This document shows, piece by piece, positions 15,883 through 23,409 of a stretch of DNA of 42,681 bases. The translations under genes were made by a program, and so were the position numbers. Numbering within the stretch: position 1 is the first letter of the stretch; the number at the start of each line of letters is the position of its first letter. The DNA is taken from assembly GCA_002869845.2 (NCBI GenBank), contig NEWS02000004.1:721554-764234 (forward strand), given 5' to 3'. The notes beneath the pieces are model-generated. The model was not told the DNA's origin and did no database searches. It saw nothing but the letters and a program-made list of their open reading frames with translations. This stretch comes from Nitrospira sp. CG24B. Its GTDB lineage: Bacteria; Nitrospirota; Nitrospiria; Nitrospirales; Nitrospiraceae.

Positions 15883-17250
15883 GTTGTGTACGCCCATCAG
15901 ATTAGGCGGCGATCTCCTGACGGGACTCCTTTTTGGTCTCGACTCCGTTTTTGAACTGCACACCGTGCAGGAGCTTGGTGATCTGCTCGGTACCGCGTAA
16001 TCTCAACCACCGGCTCTCCGCGCTCTTGGCAAGCTTGAACACCATCGAGAGAATGCTCGTGCGCGACACACAGCCGCGGGTTTTTGCCGTACGCAGCCGC
16101 ACGGTGGCGAAAGTCGACTCGATGGGGTTTGTTGTCCGAATGTGATGCCAGTGCGGGGCCGGGAAGTCGTAGAAGGCGAGCAGGGCCGTTTTGTCCTTGG
16201 CGAGGCAGTCGGCCGCCTTCGGGTATTTGGGGCTGTAGGCGGTGAGGAAGATCTCGAACGCCCGACTCGCGTGCTCGCGCGTGGGTGCCATCCAAATCTG
16301 ATGGAGATCACTCTTGGCTTTAGCCTGCAGGTGCTTCGGGAGCTTGTTGAGCACATTTCCCGTCTTGTGCACCCAGCAGCGCTGGGTGCGGGTGTGGCCA
16401 AACACCTGAGGGAGGGCCTTCCAGAAGCCGAGGGCCCCATCACCGATGGCGAGTCGGGGATCGACGGTCAGGCCGCGGCGCTGTAAGTCCAGCAACACGT
16501 CCTTCCAGGACTCTTCCGATTCACGGAATCCGTCGGTGAGTGCCAAGAGTTCTTTCTTGCCCTCGGCCGTGGCACCGATGACCACAAGCAGGCACTGGTT
16601 GGCTTCTTCCAAGCGCACGCCGAAGTGGATGCCATCGACCCACAGATACACATAGGGTGTGTTCCCCAAGGCACGCCGCTCCCAGCGTGCGTGTTCGTGT
16701 TGCCAGACCGCCTTGAGCCGGCTGATCGTGCCCGCCGAGAGGCCCGGGGCGTGTCGGCCCAAGAGGGCAGTGAGTGCCTCACCGAAATCGCCCGTGGAGA
16801 TCCCCTTGAGATACAACCAGGGCAACAGTTCCTCGATCGTCTTCGTGCGTCGCAGGTACGGCGGCAGGATTGAGGAGGTGAACCGGATGGTGCCGGTACG
16901 ATCCCGCACCCGCGGGGCCTTCACTGATACGTCCCCGAGACCCGTCTGGATCGTACGGGGCGGTCGATAGCCGTTACGAACGATGCGCCGCCGGCCGGCC
17001 TCGTCACACGTGTCGCGGTACCGCGTCAAGAACTCTGCCACTTCGGCTTCAATGGCCTGGGTTAACAATTGCTGTGCCCCGTAGCGCAAGACGTCCGTGA
17101 GCACATCCCGGACCTCGCCGGACACCTCTGGATTCTTCAGCGCAACTCCCGTATCGTGATTCATGCGGCGTATTCGCTCCTTGCAAAAGGTGGATGATCT
17201 TGGTCGACCATCAAGAATACGCCGCCCTTTCCGATCCTGTCATACACAAC
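15883..17250 (-). mobile_element. IS256-family insertion sequence
   Basis: About 1.37 kb around one transposase gene. The ends are imperfect inverted repeats: both start GTTGTGTA, then after five or seven bases share ATC, six variable bases and GGCGGCG (15883-15911 and 17250-17220). The eight bases outside each end differ (AGTCAAAT left, TTTCGGTT right), so no target duplication is visible and the element may have recombined or be old. Confidence 0.85.
15902..17164 (-). CDS. IS256-family (Mutator-type) transposase
   Basis: A 420-residue transposase of usual length. DDE residues are visible as YLWVDGIHFGVR (first Asp), RLAIGDGALGFWKAL (second Asp) and NPIESTFATVRLRT (Glu). The Mutator signature includes TQRCWVHKTGNVLNKLPKH. 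The frame is intact and therefore probably active. The N-terminus has the conserved segment EFLTRYRDTCDEAGRRRIVRNGY-like region followed by a basic DNA-binding stretch. It is transcribed toward 15902, its stop lying inside the left inverted repeat. Confidence 0.95.
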   Translation of the reverse strand: MNHDTGVALKNPEVSGEVRDVLTDVLRYGAQQLLTQAIEAEVAEFLTRYRDTCDEAGRRRIVRNGYRPPRTIQTGLGDVSVKAPRVRDRTGTIRFTSSILPPYLRRTKTIEELLPWLYLKGISTGDFGEALTALLGRHAPGLSAGTISRLKAVWQHEHARWERRALGNTPYVYLWVDGIHFGVRLEEANQCLLVVIGATAEGKKELLALTDGFRESEESWKDVLLDLQRRGLTVDPRLAIGDGALGFWKALPQVFGHTRTQRCWVHKTGNVLNKLPKHLQAKAKSDLHQIWMAPTREHASRAFEIFLTAYSPKYPKAADCLAKDKTALLAFYDFPAPHWHHIRTTNPIESTFATVRLRTAKTRGCVSRTSILSMVFKLAKSAESRWLRLRGTEQITKLLHGVQFKNGVETKKESRQEIAA

Positions 17251-17732
17251 TTTCGGTTATAGCTCTAAACTGCGGGTGGGGTTCTTACTCGTGAAGTCCC
17301 TTCTGATTTGCGTGGGCATCATCGTGATGAGCGTCTGTGGCATCTTCATCAGATTAAGGTTGGCTCGGTGAAATGATTACCCGCACCCAGTGATCACGAT
17401 GCACAACGTCGAACGCTGAAACGTGTCGGCGCCGAGTGTGGCTTCGTTCTGCAACGACACGCAGCACGAAGACGTCGATTTCTATTCTCGCAACACGAGT
17501 TGATCTAAGCAAAGGAGATGGAATGCATGGTTGCCGAGCTTCGAGCGTGGAGAACATCAGTGCGAAGAGGTGACGGTCGCTGCGAGAGGATGTCGAGGCT
17601 TATCGGTTTGCCGAGAGCGAAATGTTATCTTGACGCGGGCCGGTGGGGCTTGTTCCCCATCGGCTCGCGTATGTCTGCACACCCATTCTCTTTGAACCTC
17701 CTGCTGCTCACAATCGACGCGAGTCGCTTCGT
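17251..17732. other. Gene-poor stretch beside IS256
   Basis: Nothing convincing was found in these 482 bases. A hydrophobic 26-residue frame (GTG 17291 to TGA 17369) and a forward frame from ATG 17518 behind AAAGGAG are possible but unsupported; the second runs antisense to the lipoprotein fragment. The stretch probably holds degraded remains of the neighbouring genes. Confidence 0.5.
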
Positions 17733-18074
17733 CTACGGAGCGATACTGATCGTCGGGTTCTCGGCCACGCTTCCGCCGATGACAGGCAAGATCGTCCGGC
17801 TGGCGTCTCCGGTGAGGGCCGGTGTGGCGCCGGCCGTGAAACGAAAATCGAAGGTCGCCGCGACATTGGAGACGCCGGTAAAGTGAATGGGCTGATGGTG
17901 TTGTGCTCGGGCGATGTTCACGAGCAGTTGCTTGGATTGCGATTCGGTGATGGCCTCGTCATAGGCAATGACTGCTCGCGTCAGAGTGATCGGCGAGAGA
18001 CATCCCGACAACACGAGTAGGCAGGAGACAATCGCTAAGCTGAACCAAGCAGAGGGCACACCGAAATTCTTCAT
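17733..18074 (-). pseudogene. Truncated lipoprotein gene
   Basis: A 113-residue frame with a good lipobox (VLSGC) after a signal peptide and a compact start (LTRAVIAYDEAITESQSKQL, LVNIARAQHHQPIHFTGVSN). I recall full-length relatives of several hundred residues in Nitrospira-type genomes that continue past ENPTISI; here a TAG follows at once and no other frame continues recognisably. The downstream IS256 element and disordered stretch make truncation likely. The ATG at 18074 follows GAGAGGTG. Function of the intact family is unknown. Confidence 0.5.
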
Positions 18075-18175
18075 CAAGCCAGCACCTCTCTTCGAACACC
18101 GACAACAATCGGACGCGGTTGTACCATATCACCAGGGAGATGCCTAGCCGCAGGAGCGACGGGTCAGTCAGTGAG

Positions 18176-19591
18176 CTATGCCACAGCGGGGTGTGGTGCC
18201 GAGATCCCGACTCGCTGAACGATCATCCGCACCGGAACATTCGGGCGTAACGTCATGACCGGTTCCGGACGGATCGTCTGCCCGTTGACCAGGTGTAAGC
18301 GAACTGTGGAGGCGATCGTCGCCAAGATCAACAGTCCTTCCATCTCCGCAAATGACTCTCCCAAGCATCGCCGTCCACCGGCACCGAACGGGATGTAGGT
18401 GAACGCCGGGCGGGTCCGTTGTGCCTCGTCTGAAAAGCGTTCAGGATCGAATCGGTTTGGATCGGCGAACCACCGTGGATTGCGGTGCAAGCTCCAGGGG
18501 CTGATGAAGACCCAGGCTCCTGGTGGAAGGACTGCTCCAGATGGAAGTCGGTCCTGCGCATGGGCAAGACGGGTGTGAAGCGTCCAGGCCGGAGGGTAGA
18601 GGCGCAGCGACTCATCCCAGATCATCTTCATGTAGCGCAAGCGAGGGAGATCGGCCGCGTTAGGTAGCCGATCCCCCAAGACTTCGTTCAGTTCTTGAGT
18701 CAGTCGTTCTCGAACCGATCCATCTTGCGAGAGAAGAAACCACGTCCAGGTCAGCGCGTTGGTGGTGGTTTCATGACCAGCCAGCAAGAAGGTCATGAGT
18801 TCATCACGAATTTCTTCATCACTCAGTGGGCGACCTTCTGTATCGGTCGCGCTCAGTAGAAGAGATAACACGTCATCATGTGGCTCAGCAGCCATCCGTC
18901 GCTCGTGAATGAATTGAAACAGCCTCGCTTCGATCATGCGGAAGCCACGGGTGAACCGACGATGTCGTGGGATGGGAACCCAGAGAGGGGTCACGCTTGC
19001 GAGGAGGGAGTCATATTGGAGCTTGATGAGACTTTGACCGACTGTAATGGCTTCACGAATGGTCTCGCCCTCGGACCGCAGGTCTTGACCAAAGAGAAGG
19101 CGCCAGATCACCGACAGAGTGAGGTGGGCCATTTCCTGTCCAATATCGATGGTTGTTTCATCCTGCCACAGTGCCACACGGTCGTGAGCCTGGCTCGTGA
19201 TGAGGTTGGTGTAAGCGGTAACATGATTTCCATGAAAGAAGGGTAGGAGGACCCGTCGCTGACGGTGATGGATTTCGCCTTCCGTGTGAAGCACGCCCTG
19301 ACCAAAGATGCGCGATTCGACCGGGGGGACGGGCGCCTTTCGATAATTGTCTTGATTGGTCACGAGTACATGTTTCACATCGGTGGGATGGTTCAGCACA
19401 TACATGGCGGCGTCACGTTGCCGCAAGAGTAGTTCAACGACAAGCCCCATCGGAAGTTTGACCACGTCACCATAGGCCTGACACTGTATGAGAAAGCCAA
19501 GGGTGTCGCGGCGAAGGTCGGGGAAACATCCCCACCAACGCGAAACCGGTGGGCCGGAAAGGGTGGGTGGTAGTATCGCTTGATCGATCAT
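18176..19591 (-). CDS. Cytochrome P450
   Basis: A 471-residue P450 monooxygenase. The I-helix oxygen-binding motif is AGHETT, the K-helix is ESLR, and the heme loop is FGAGGRRCLGE with axial Cys409. The PERF-type motif appears as DPERF. The start is ATG 19591, because the frame further upstream overlaps the transporter gene. No membrane anchor precedes the fold (starts MIDQAILPPTL), so it is soluble like most bacterial P450s. Proline-rich LPPTLSGPPVSRW is the usual N-terminal hook. It lies 49 bases after the MFS gene and is probably co-transcribed. Substrate is unknown; CYP102/CYP110-like fatty acid or terpene oxidation is possible. Confidence 0.92.
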   Translation of the reverse strand: MIDQAILPPTLSGPPVSRWWGCFPDLRRDTLGFLIQCQAYGDVVKLPMGLVVELLLRQRDAAMYVLNHPTDVKHVLVTNQDNYRKAPVPPVESRIFGQGVLHTEGEIHHRQRRVLLPFFHGNHVTAYTNLITSQAHDRVALWQDETTIDIGQEMAHLTLSVIWRLLFGQDLRSEGETIREAITVGQSLIKLQYDSLLASVTPLWVPIPRHRRFTRGFRMIEARLFQFIHERRMAAEPHDDVLSLLLSATDTEGRPLSDEEIRDELMTFLLAGHETTTNALTWTWFLLSQDGSVRERLTQELNEVLGDRLPNAADLPRLRYMKMIWDESLRLYPPAWTLHTRLAHAQDRLPSGAVLPPGAWVFISPWSLHRNPRWFADPNRFDPERFSDEAQRTRPAFTYIPFGAGGRRCLGESFAEMEGLLILATIASTVRLHLVNGQTIRPEPVMTLRPNVPVRMIVQRVGISAPHPAVA

Positions 19592-19640
19592 GCAGTCTAC
19601 GCATCGCTCATGGAAAATACCGTATATCTGGTTGCCACTG

Positions 19641-20936
19641 TCACTGAGTGCCGGCTGGAGCCTCGGCGGTCTCTTTCTTCTCTTCACGAATCGTGGACAG
19701 TGCGATCAACGACAGGACGGCGCACAGACTGACATACCATCCAGGGGCAAGCGCACTCCCACTCCGTTCCATGATTACCGTAGCCATCAACGGGGCAGTC
19801 CCGCCGAACAGAGCCGAGGCAATATTGTACGAAATCGAGAGGCCTGTGTAGCGGCTTGCGACTGGAAAGAGCGTCGCCACGATGGCAAAGAACGGACCCA
19901 TATAGGCTGACACGAAGACCGTGATCAGGATTTGAGCCGTGACGATCAATGTGAGCTGGCCGCTGCTCAGCCACGAAAAGAACGGGACTGCGCCGAGGGC
20001 CAGGCCCGCGGCGCCGAGGGCCAGTACCCATCGATGCCCGACTCGATCAGACAACTTGCCCATGCACGGAATCAGCATCGCCAACAGCGCCATGCACACG
20101 GTGTTAATGAGCAATGCCGTTCCCATCGGAAGGTCGGTCACTTTGGTCAGATAGGTGGGCAGAAACACATAGAAGATATAAAACCCAACGCCATGTACCA
20201 GGACGAGTCCGATCACTTGTAGGAGTGGCGCCCGGTGAGATGTAAACAACTCACGGACGGGTGAGGACGACACCACACCCGATTGTTGCAGCCGTTCAAA
20301 AGCCGGCGACTCTGGAATGCGCCGTCGAAGATACCAGCCGACCAACGCGATGACACTTCCCGCCACGAACGGGATGCGCCATCCCCATTCTTGGAGTGCC
20401 TCCGATGAGAGGTTCAGCGTCGCCACGGTCCCGACACCAGAGCCTAACAGCGCGCCGATCTGTGCGCTGAATCCCGCCCAGCTGCCGATATAGCCTCGCT
20501 CGGTCGGTGAGGCGTGTTCAACAAGGAAGGTGACGGACCCCGTAAATTCTCCACCGACCGAGAGACCCTGAAGAAAGCGCAGCGCGGTGAGTATGAGCGG
20601 TGCAGCAAGACCGATCTGAGCATAGGTCGGCAGCATGCCGACCAAGCAGGTGGGCAATGCCATGAAAATGATGGACCACGCCAAGGCCGCTCGTCGGCCC
20701 CTGGTATCACCCCAGTGCCCAAACAGCAGCGCACCCAGTGGCCTGGCCAGAAAACCGACGGCGAACACACCGAACGTAGCGATTAACGACAACGACGGAT
20801 CCGACGCAGGAAAGAAGAGACGAGACAAGACCGGCGCGAAGTATCCAAAGAGGGCAAAGTCATACCACTCCAGCACATTCCCGATTGCACCGGCCAAGAC
20901 CGTTTTCCGTAATACTTTGGGTCCATCTGAATCCAT
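19641..20936 (-). CDS. MFS transporter, MHS family (ProP-like)
   Basis: A 431-residue, twelve-segment transporter. The MHS signature is clear: AGAIGNVLEWYDFALFGYFA at the start, FLARPLGALLFGHWGDTRGRR in loop 2-3 and LRFLQGLSVGGEFTGS. Members carry proline, betaine, alpha-ketoglutarate, citrate or other small organic acids with protons. ATG 20936 is preferred over GTG 20954, each with weak ribosome binding sites. It is followed by the P450 gene, so the pair might import and oxidise one substrate or export a product. The substrate cannot be read from sequence. Confidence 0.9.
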   Translation of the reverse strand: MDSDGPKVLRKTVLAGAIGNVLEWYDFALFGYFAPVLSRLFFPASDPSLSLIATFGVFAVGFLARPLGALLFGHWGDTRGRRAALAWSIIFMALPTCLVGMLPTYAQIGLAAPLILTALRFLQGLSVGGEFTGSVTFLVEHASPTERGYIGSWAGFSAQIGALLGSGVGTVATLNLSSEALQEWGWRIPFVAGSVIALVGWYLRRRIPESPAFERLQQSGVVSSSPVRELFTSHRAPLLQVIGLVLVHGVGFYIFYVFLPTYLTKVTDLPMGTALLINTVCMALLAMLIPCMGKLSDRVGHRWVLALGAAGLALGAVPFFSWLSSGQLTLIVTAQILITVFVSAYMGPFFAIVATLFPVASRYTGLSISYNIASALFGGTAPLMATVIMERSGSALAPGWYVSLCAVLSLIALSTIREEKKETAEAPAGTQ

Positions 20937-21351
20937 AAGAATGCGCCCTCGCACAACAGTGGCACATTGCCGCGGTCACCATACCATGAATGCCTCAGTC
21001 ACATGCGAGAGGTGCGTCGTCACTAGAGCAGGATGCGGAAAAAGACCGCCAGCGGCGTTCTCGCATCACTCAGAGGCTCAACGTACGGCACAGAGTACGA
21101 TTCGCCACTTTGCTCGCTGCGGGCTTGTTGGACGGCCTTTTTTCGCAGCCTGCTAGAGCGCTCAATAGACTGATGGATTGACTCACGTGATAACCTTGGA
21201 ATGATACTGCGCGAATGGTGCAGATATGCGTTCTCTCTTCATGGCGCACTAGGATTGTCGGAGAGCTCTGTTCGTGCGTGGTGAGAACCTCCTCCAACCG
21301 TCCCGGCCCCTAGCTGACCCCATCGTCTGTTCTGTGTAACTCGGCACGCAC
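20937..21351. other. Intergenic stretch containing a MITE-like element
   Basis: No gene is supported. The central 130 bases are the inverted-repeat element listed separately; the rest shows no motif I can name. A reverse frame of 75 codons covers part of the element and is treated as chance. Confidence 0.6.
21023..21158. mobile_element. MITE-like element with terminal inverted repeats and direct repeats
   Basis: CAGGATGCGGAAAAAGACCG (21029-21048) matches the reverse complement of the right end, CGGCCTTTTTTCGCAGCCTG (21133-21152), at 17 of 20 positions. CTAGAG occurs at both outer edges (21023-21028 and 21153-21158), a plausible 6-bp target duplication, or 4 bp TAGA if the ends extend outward. 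The element is about 124 bases and has no frame for a transposase, as expected of a non-autonomous element mobilised in trans. I have an impression that similar sequences recur in Nitrospira genomes, but this was not tested. Confidence 0.75.
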
Positions 21352-22191
21352 TTATGACTTCAGCGCAGCAAACTGCTGTTTGAATGTCTGAATCTTCAGC
21401 AGATAGGTTCTCACATCATGGTCGCCGCAGCGTTGATGGGGTGTGAGACGAAAGTTCCGCTTTGTATAGTCACGACCCGCCCCGGCGCCGCAGAGATGGA
21501 TGACCGCGGCGAGGTCCTGCTTTTGCTGGAACGTCGCCGGTTGCTCTCTAACCAATGTGTCCACATGACGGTCGAGGAATGCGGCGGTCAGCTCGATCGC
21601 GTGACCTGGAATGATTCTGGTGTAGAGGCCGTTGAACCAACAGGAGTTGAGGTTGTGCCAGGGCCCGTCTTCGACGACGACATGGTTGTGAATACAGTAG
21701 CGTATCCCTTCCCGAAATGTGCCGTCGGTGATTTGAAACATGCCGACTGCCGTCGAGGCCGGTTGGTACCACTCCAGCGGATTTGACGAGACGACGCGCC
21801 ACCGCCAGTAGGTTCGTGCCACGGGATTCCCAGAGCCCTCGGCTTGAGCCAAGGCCGCGAGCAGTTCGGGTGTCATAATGGCTGTCGAATGTGTCTCAAA
21901 CAACGCGCCGTATTCTTGCCACGTCTGGCGAGGATTCTTGCTGAGTGCCTTCTCCACTGGAAAGAACAATTCCGTCGGTTTATAAAATGTGTGATAGGCC
22001 CAATTGATCCCCAACAGGAGAACGAAAAGCAGGAGGGCGCTGATTCCCACCCGTGTCGCGGGTGGCGTTCGACCGACGGCCCGGAGAAACGTGCAGAGAT
22101 TCTTCCACCGCCGATGGACGAAGCGTGCTATCGACCTCACTGGGTGAGGATGGTGAGGGCGAGCAGGGTGGGTGTGGCGGCGAGGGGACAT
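21352..22191 (-). CDS. Membrane-anchored lysozyme-fold protein, likely lytic transglycosylase-like
   Basis: A 279-residue protein from ATG 22191; a longer TTG frame exists but adds an odd leader. A His/Pro/Arg-rich N-terminus is followed by one membrane segment (about residues 45-65, ISALLLFVLLLGINWAYHT). The rest lies outside the membrane and contains an SLT/lysozyme-like arrangement: ELLAALAQAEGSGNPVA with a Glu in the usual catalytic position, then STAVGMFQITDGTFREG, where GMFQIT resembles the GLMQIxxxT motif. HNHVVVEDG and a CGAGAGRDY segment follow. It probably cuts peptidoglycan or assists passage of a cell-wall-spanning machine. Activity on peptidoglycan is inferred from motif only. 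Confidence 0.75.
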   Translation of the reverse strand: MSPRRHTHPARPHHPHPVRSIARFVHRRWKNLCTFLRAVGRTPPATRVGISALLLFVLLLGINWAYHTFYKPTELFFPVEKALSKNPRQTWQEYGALFETHSTAIMTPELLAALAQAEGSGNPVARTYWRWRVVSSNPLEWYQPASTAVGMFQITDGTFREGIRYCIHNHVVVEDGPWHNLNSCWFNGLYTRIIPGHAIELTAAFLDRHVDTLVREQPATFQQKQDLAAVIHLCGAGAGRDYTKRNFRLTPHQRCGDHDVRTYLLKIQTFKQQFAALKS

Positions 22192-22376
22192 AGTGGCAGA
22201 GTAACAAAAACAGATAAATTCTTCCTCTTCGAGGTAGTGGCGTGGGTGTACACAGCTGTTCTGTGAGACGCTGAATGCGTGAACGATCTTGATTTGCAAT
22301 CAGGACGAGTTCAAGATGCCCGAGAAATAGTGGGCTCATCTCATGCGCAGTAAGCCGTAGGCTCTGGGAGGCTTGT

Positions 22377-22886
22377 ATGCAACGACGTGTCGTGCTGAGC
22401 GTCGCCTTGCTGGCGATTCTGATATCCCCCTCTGCATTTTCGCAATCGTTCACTGACAAGGCCAAGAAGGACAGTGCGGTCGAATTCAGTGATGAGGACC
22501 CTGCGATGCAGAAAGCGATGGAACGCGCCCGGGCGGGCTTGGAAGATTTTCTTCGAAAAGCCGGATCACCGCCACCCAACACTGATCAGTATTCGGTCAA
22601 GGTCAGAGTGAGTGAAGGCGACCAGCAAGAATATCTGTGGCTCTCCAACCTAAAGGTACAAGGAGAGCTCTGGTCTGGACGGATCGACAACCTCCCGATG
22701 ATTCGATCGGTCAAGAAGGGACAGTCGTACGCATTTGCAAAGACGGAAATCATCGATTGGACCTATATCGATAAGAGCAAGAAGAAGGTTGTTGGCAATT
22801 TCACCACCTGTGCGCTCCTCACCAAAGAGCCGCCGGATGTCGCAGAATCGATTCAGAAGCAATATGGCCTCGAATGCGATCGGTGA
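22377..22886 (+). CDS. Exported DUF2314 protein
   Basis: A 169-residue protein with a signal peptide (VVLSVALLAILISPSAFSQS). ATG 22377 has GGGAGG upstream. The DUF2314 features are visible: DEDPAMQKAMERARAGLEDF, YSVKVRVSEGDQQEYLWL and VKKGQSYAFAKTEIIDWTYI. The family (E. coli YegJ-like) has no assigned role. The gene is divergent from the transglycosylase gene, and a near-perfect palindrome follows its stop codon. Confidence 0.8.
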   Translation: MQRRVVLSVALLAILISPSAFSQSFTDKAKKDSAVEFSDEDPAMQKAMERARAGLEDFLRKAGSPPPNTDQYSVKVRVSEGDQQEYLWLSNLKVQGELWSGRIDNLPMIRSVKKGQSYAFAKTEIIDWTYIDKSKKKVVGNFTTCALLTKEPPDVAESIQKQYGLECDR

Positions 22887-22921
22887 TGTCGCACCCCACA
22901 ATCTCTGAACGCTGCCATTAT

Positions 22922-22947
22922 TTCACAGAGCAGATCTGCCCTGTGAA
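22922..22947. repeat. Near-perfect 26-bp palindrome
   Basis: TTCACAG-A-GCAGATCTGC-C-CTGTGAA: both halves match except one A/C pair. A hairpin would have 11 stem positions and a GATC loop. It is 36 bases downstream of the DUF2314 stop, between convergent genes, so it may be a bidirectional terminator, though there is no U-tract on either side. A dimeric operator is the alternative. Confidence 0.7.
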
Positions 22948-23099
22948 CCGACCTGTCCGCTAACTCTCCTTGTGCCATGCCAAACTTCTCTGTATTCCTG
23001 GCCGGAGAGAGATTATCGCGCGCATCACGAATTCATGAATGGGACGTCGACACGTGTTTAATAGTGTGGCAGGACTGCTGACAGGACCGACTGGTTCCC

Positions 23100-23180
23100 T
23101 TAATCATTGCTGTCTATGAATAGCGTACAACCAGCAATCATGAAGCCAATAGAAACAACCAAGGTGACAATTACCTGCAT
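23100..23180 (-). CDS. 26-residue single-span membrane peptide
   Basis: Too short for routine gene calling, this frame starts at ATG 23180 with AAAGGAG seven bases upstream and ends with TAA. The product is hydrophobic from residue 2 to 22 (VIVTLVVSIGFMIAGCTLFI) and finishes with the polar tail DSND. It contains one Cys in AGC, so it may be a membrane peptide or a minimal lipoprotein. The combination of a near-ideal ribosome binding site, an uninterrupted membrane span and a polar end argues for a real gene. I recognise no family. Confidence 0.6.
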   Translation of the reverse strand: MQVIVTLVVSIGFMIAGCTLFIDSND

Positions 23181-23409
23181 GCTCACACTCCTTTGCACTG
23201 TCCCTGAGGACAACGGTTCAGCCGCTGCATGGTGATCTCGACAAGTCACCTAAGTAATCTCGTGTAGCCGCGCAGCCTGATCGACCCATGGCTATCGTCT
23301 TCACTAGTGTAGCTATCCTGTCTTATTCTGTCGTAAGTAATTGAAATCACGTGCAGTTGCATCGATCAAATGCTAGGGTTGATTCACGAGACCCTTCGTA
23401 TAGGTATCG

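Larger units (their letters stand above)
22887..23409. other. Intergenic stretch with palindrome and a small reverse gene
   Basis: Apart from the 26-bp palindrome at 22922 and the 26-residue membrane peptide gene at 23100-23180, listed separately, I see no gene. A weak reverse -35/-10-like pair lies near 23290-23335. It is a divergent intergenic region between the peptide gene and the methyltransferase fusion gene. Confidence 0.5.

Noticed and set aside
15883..17250. Eight-base target duplication at the IS256 element
   Set aside because: Left and right flanks (AGTCAAAT and TTTCGGTT) do not match even with small boundary shifts.
17291..17371. 26-codon hydrophobic frame starting with GTG
   Set aside because: A GTG start with weak upstream GGTGGGG and an open frame running back to the IS edge; could be the tail of a broken gene, so not called.
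17518..17886. Forward 122-codon frame with AAAGGAG before the ATG
   Set aside because: Its second half runs antisense to the lipoprotein fragment with a clear lipobox, and no family or sensible composition is seen; the RBS may be chance.
20965..20976. TGGCACATTGCC as a sigma-54 site
   Set aside because: The gap between the GG and GC elements is too short for a -24/-12 promoter.
21070..21297. Reverse 75-codon frame
   Set aside because: It lies largely inside the inverted-repeat element and has no RBS or motif.
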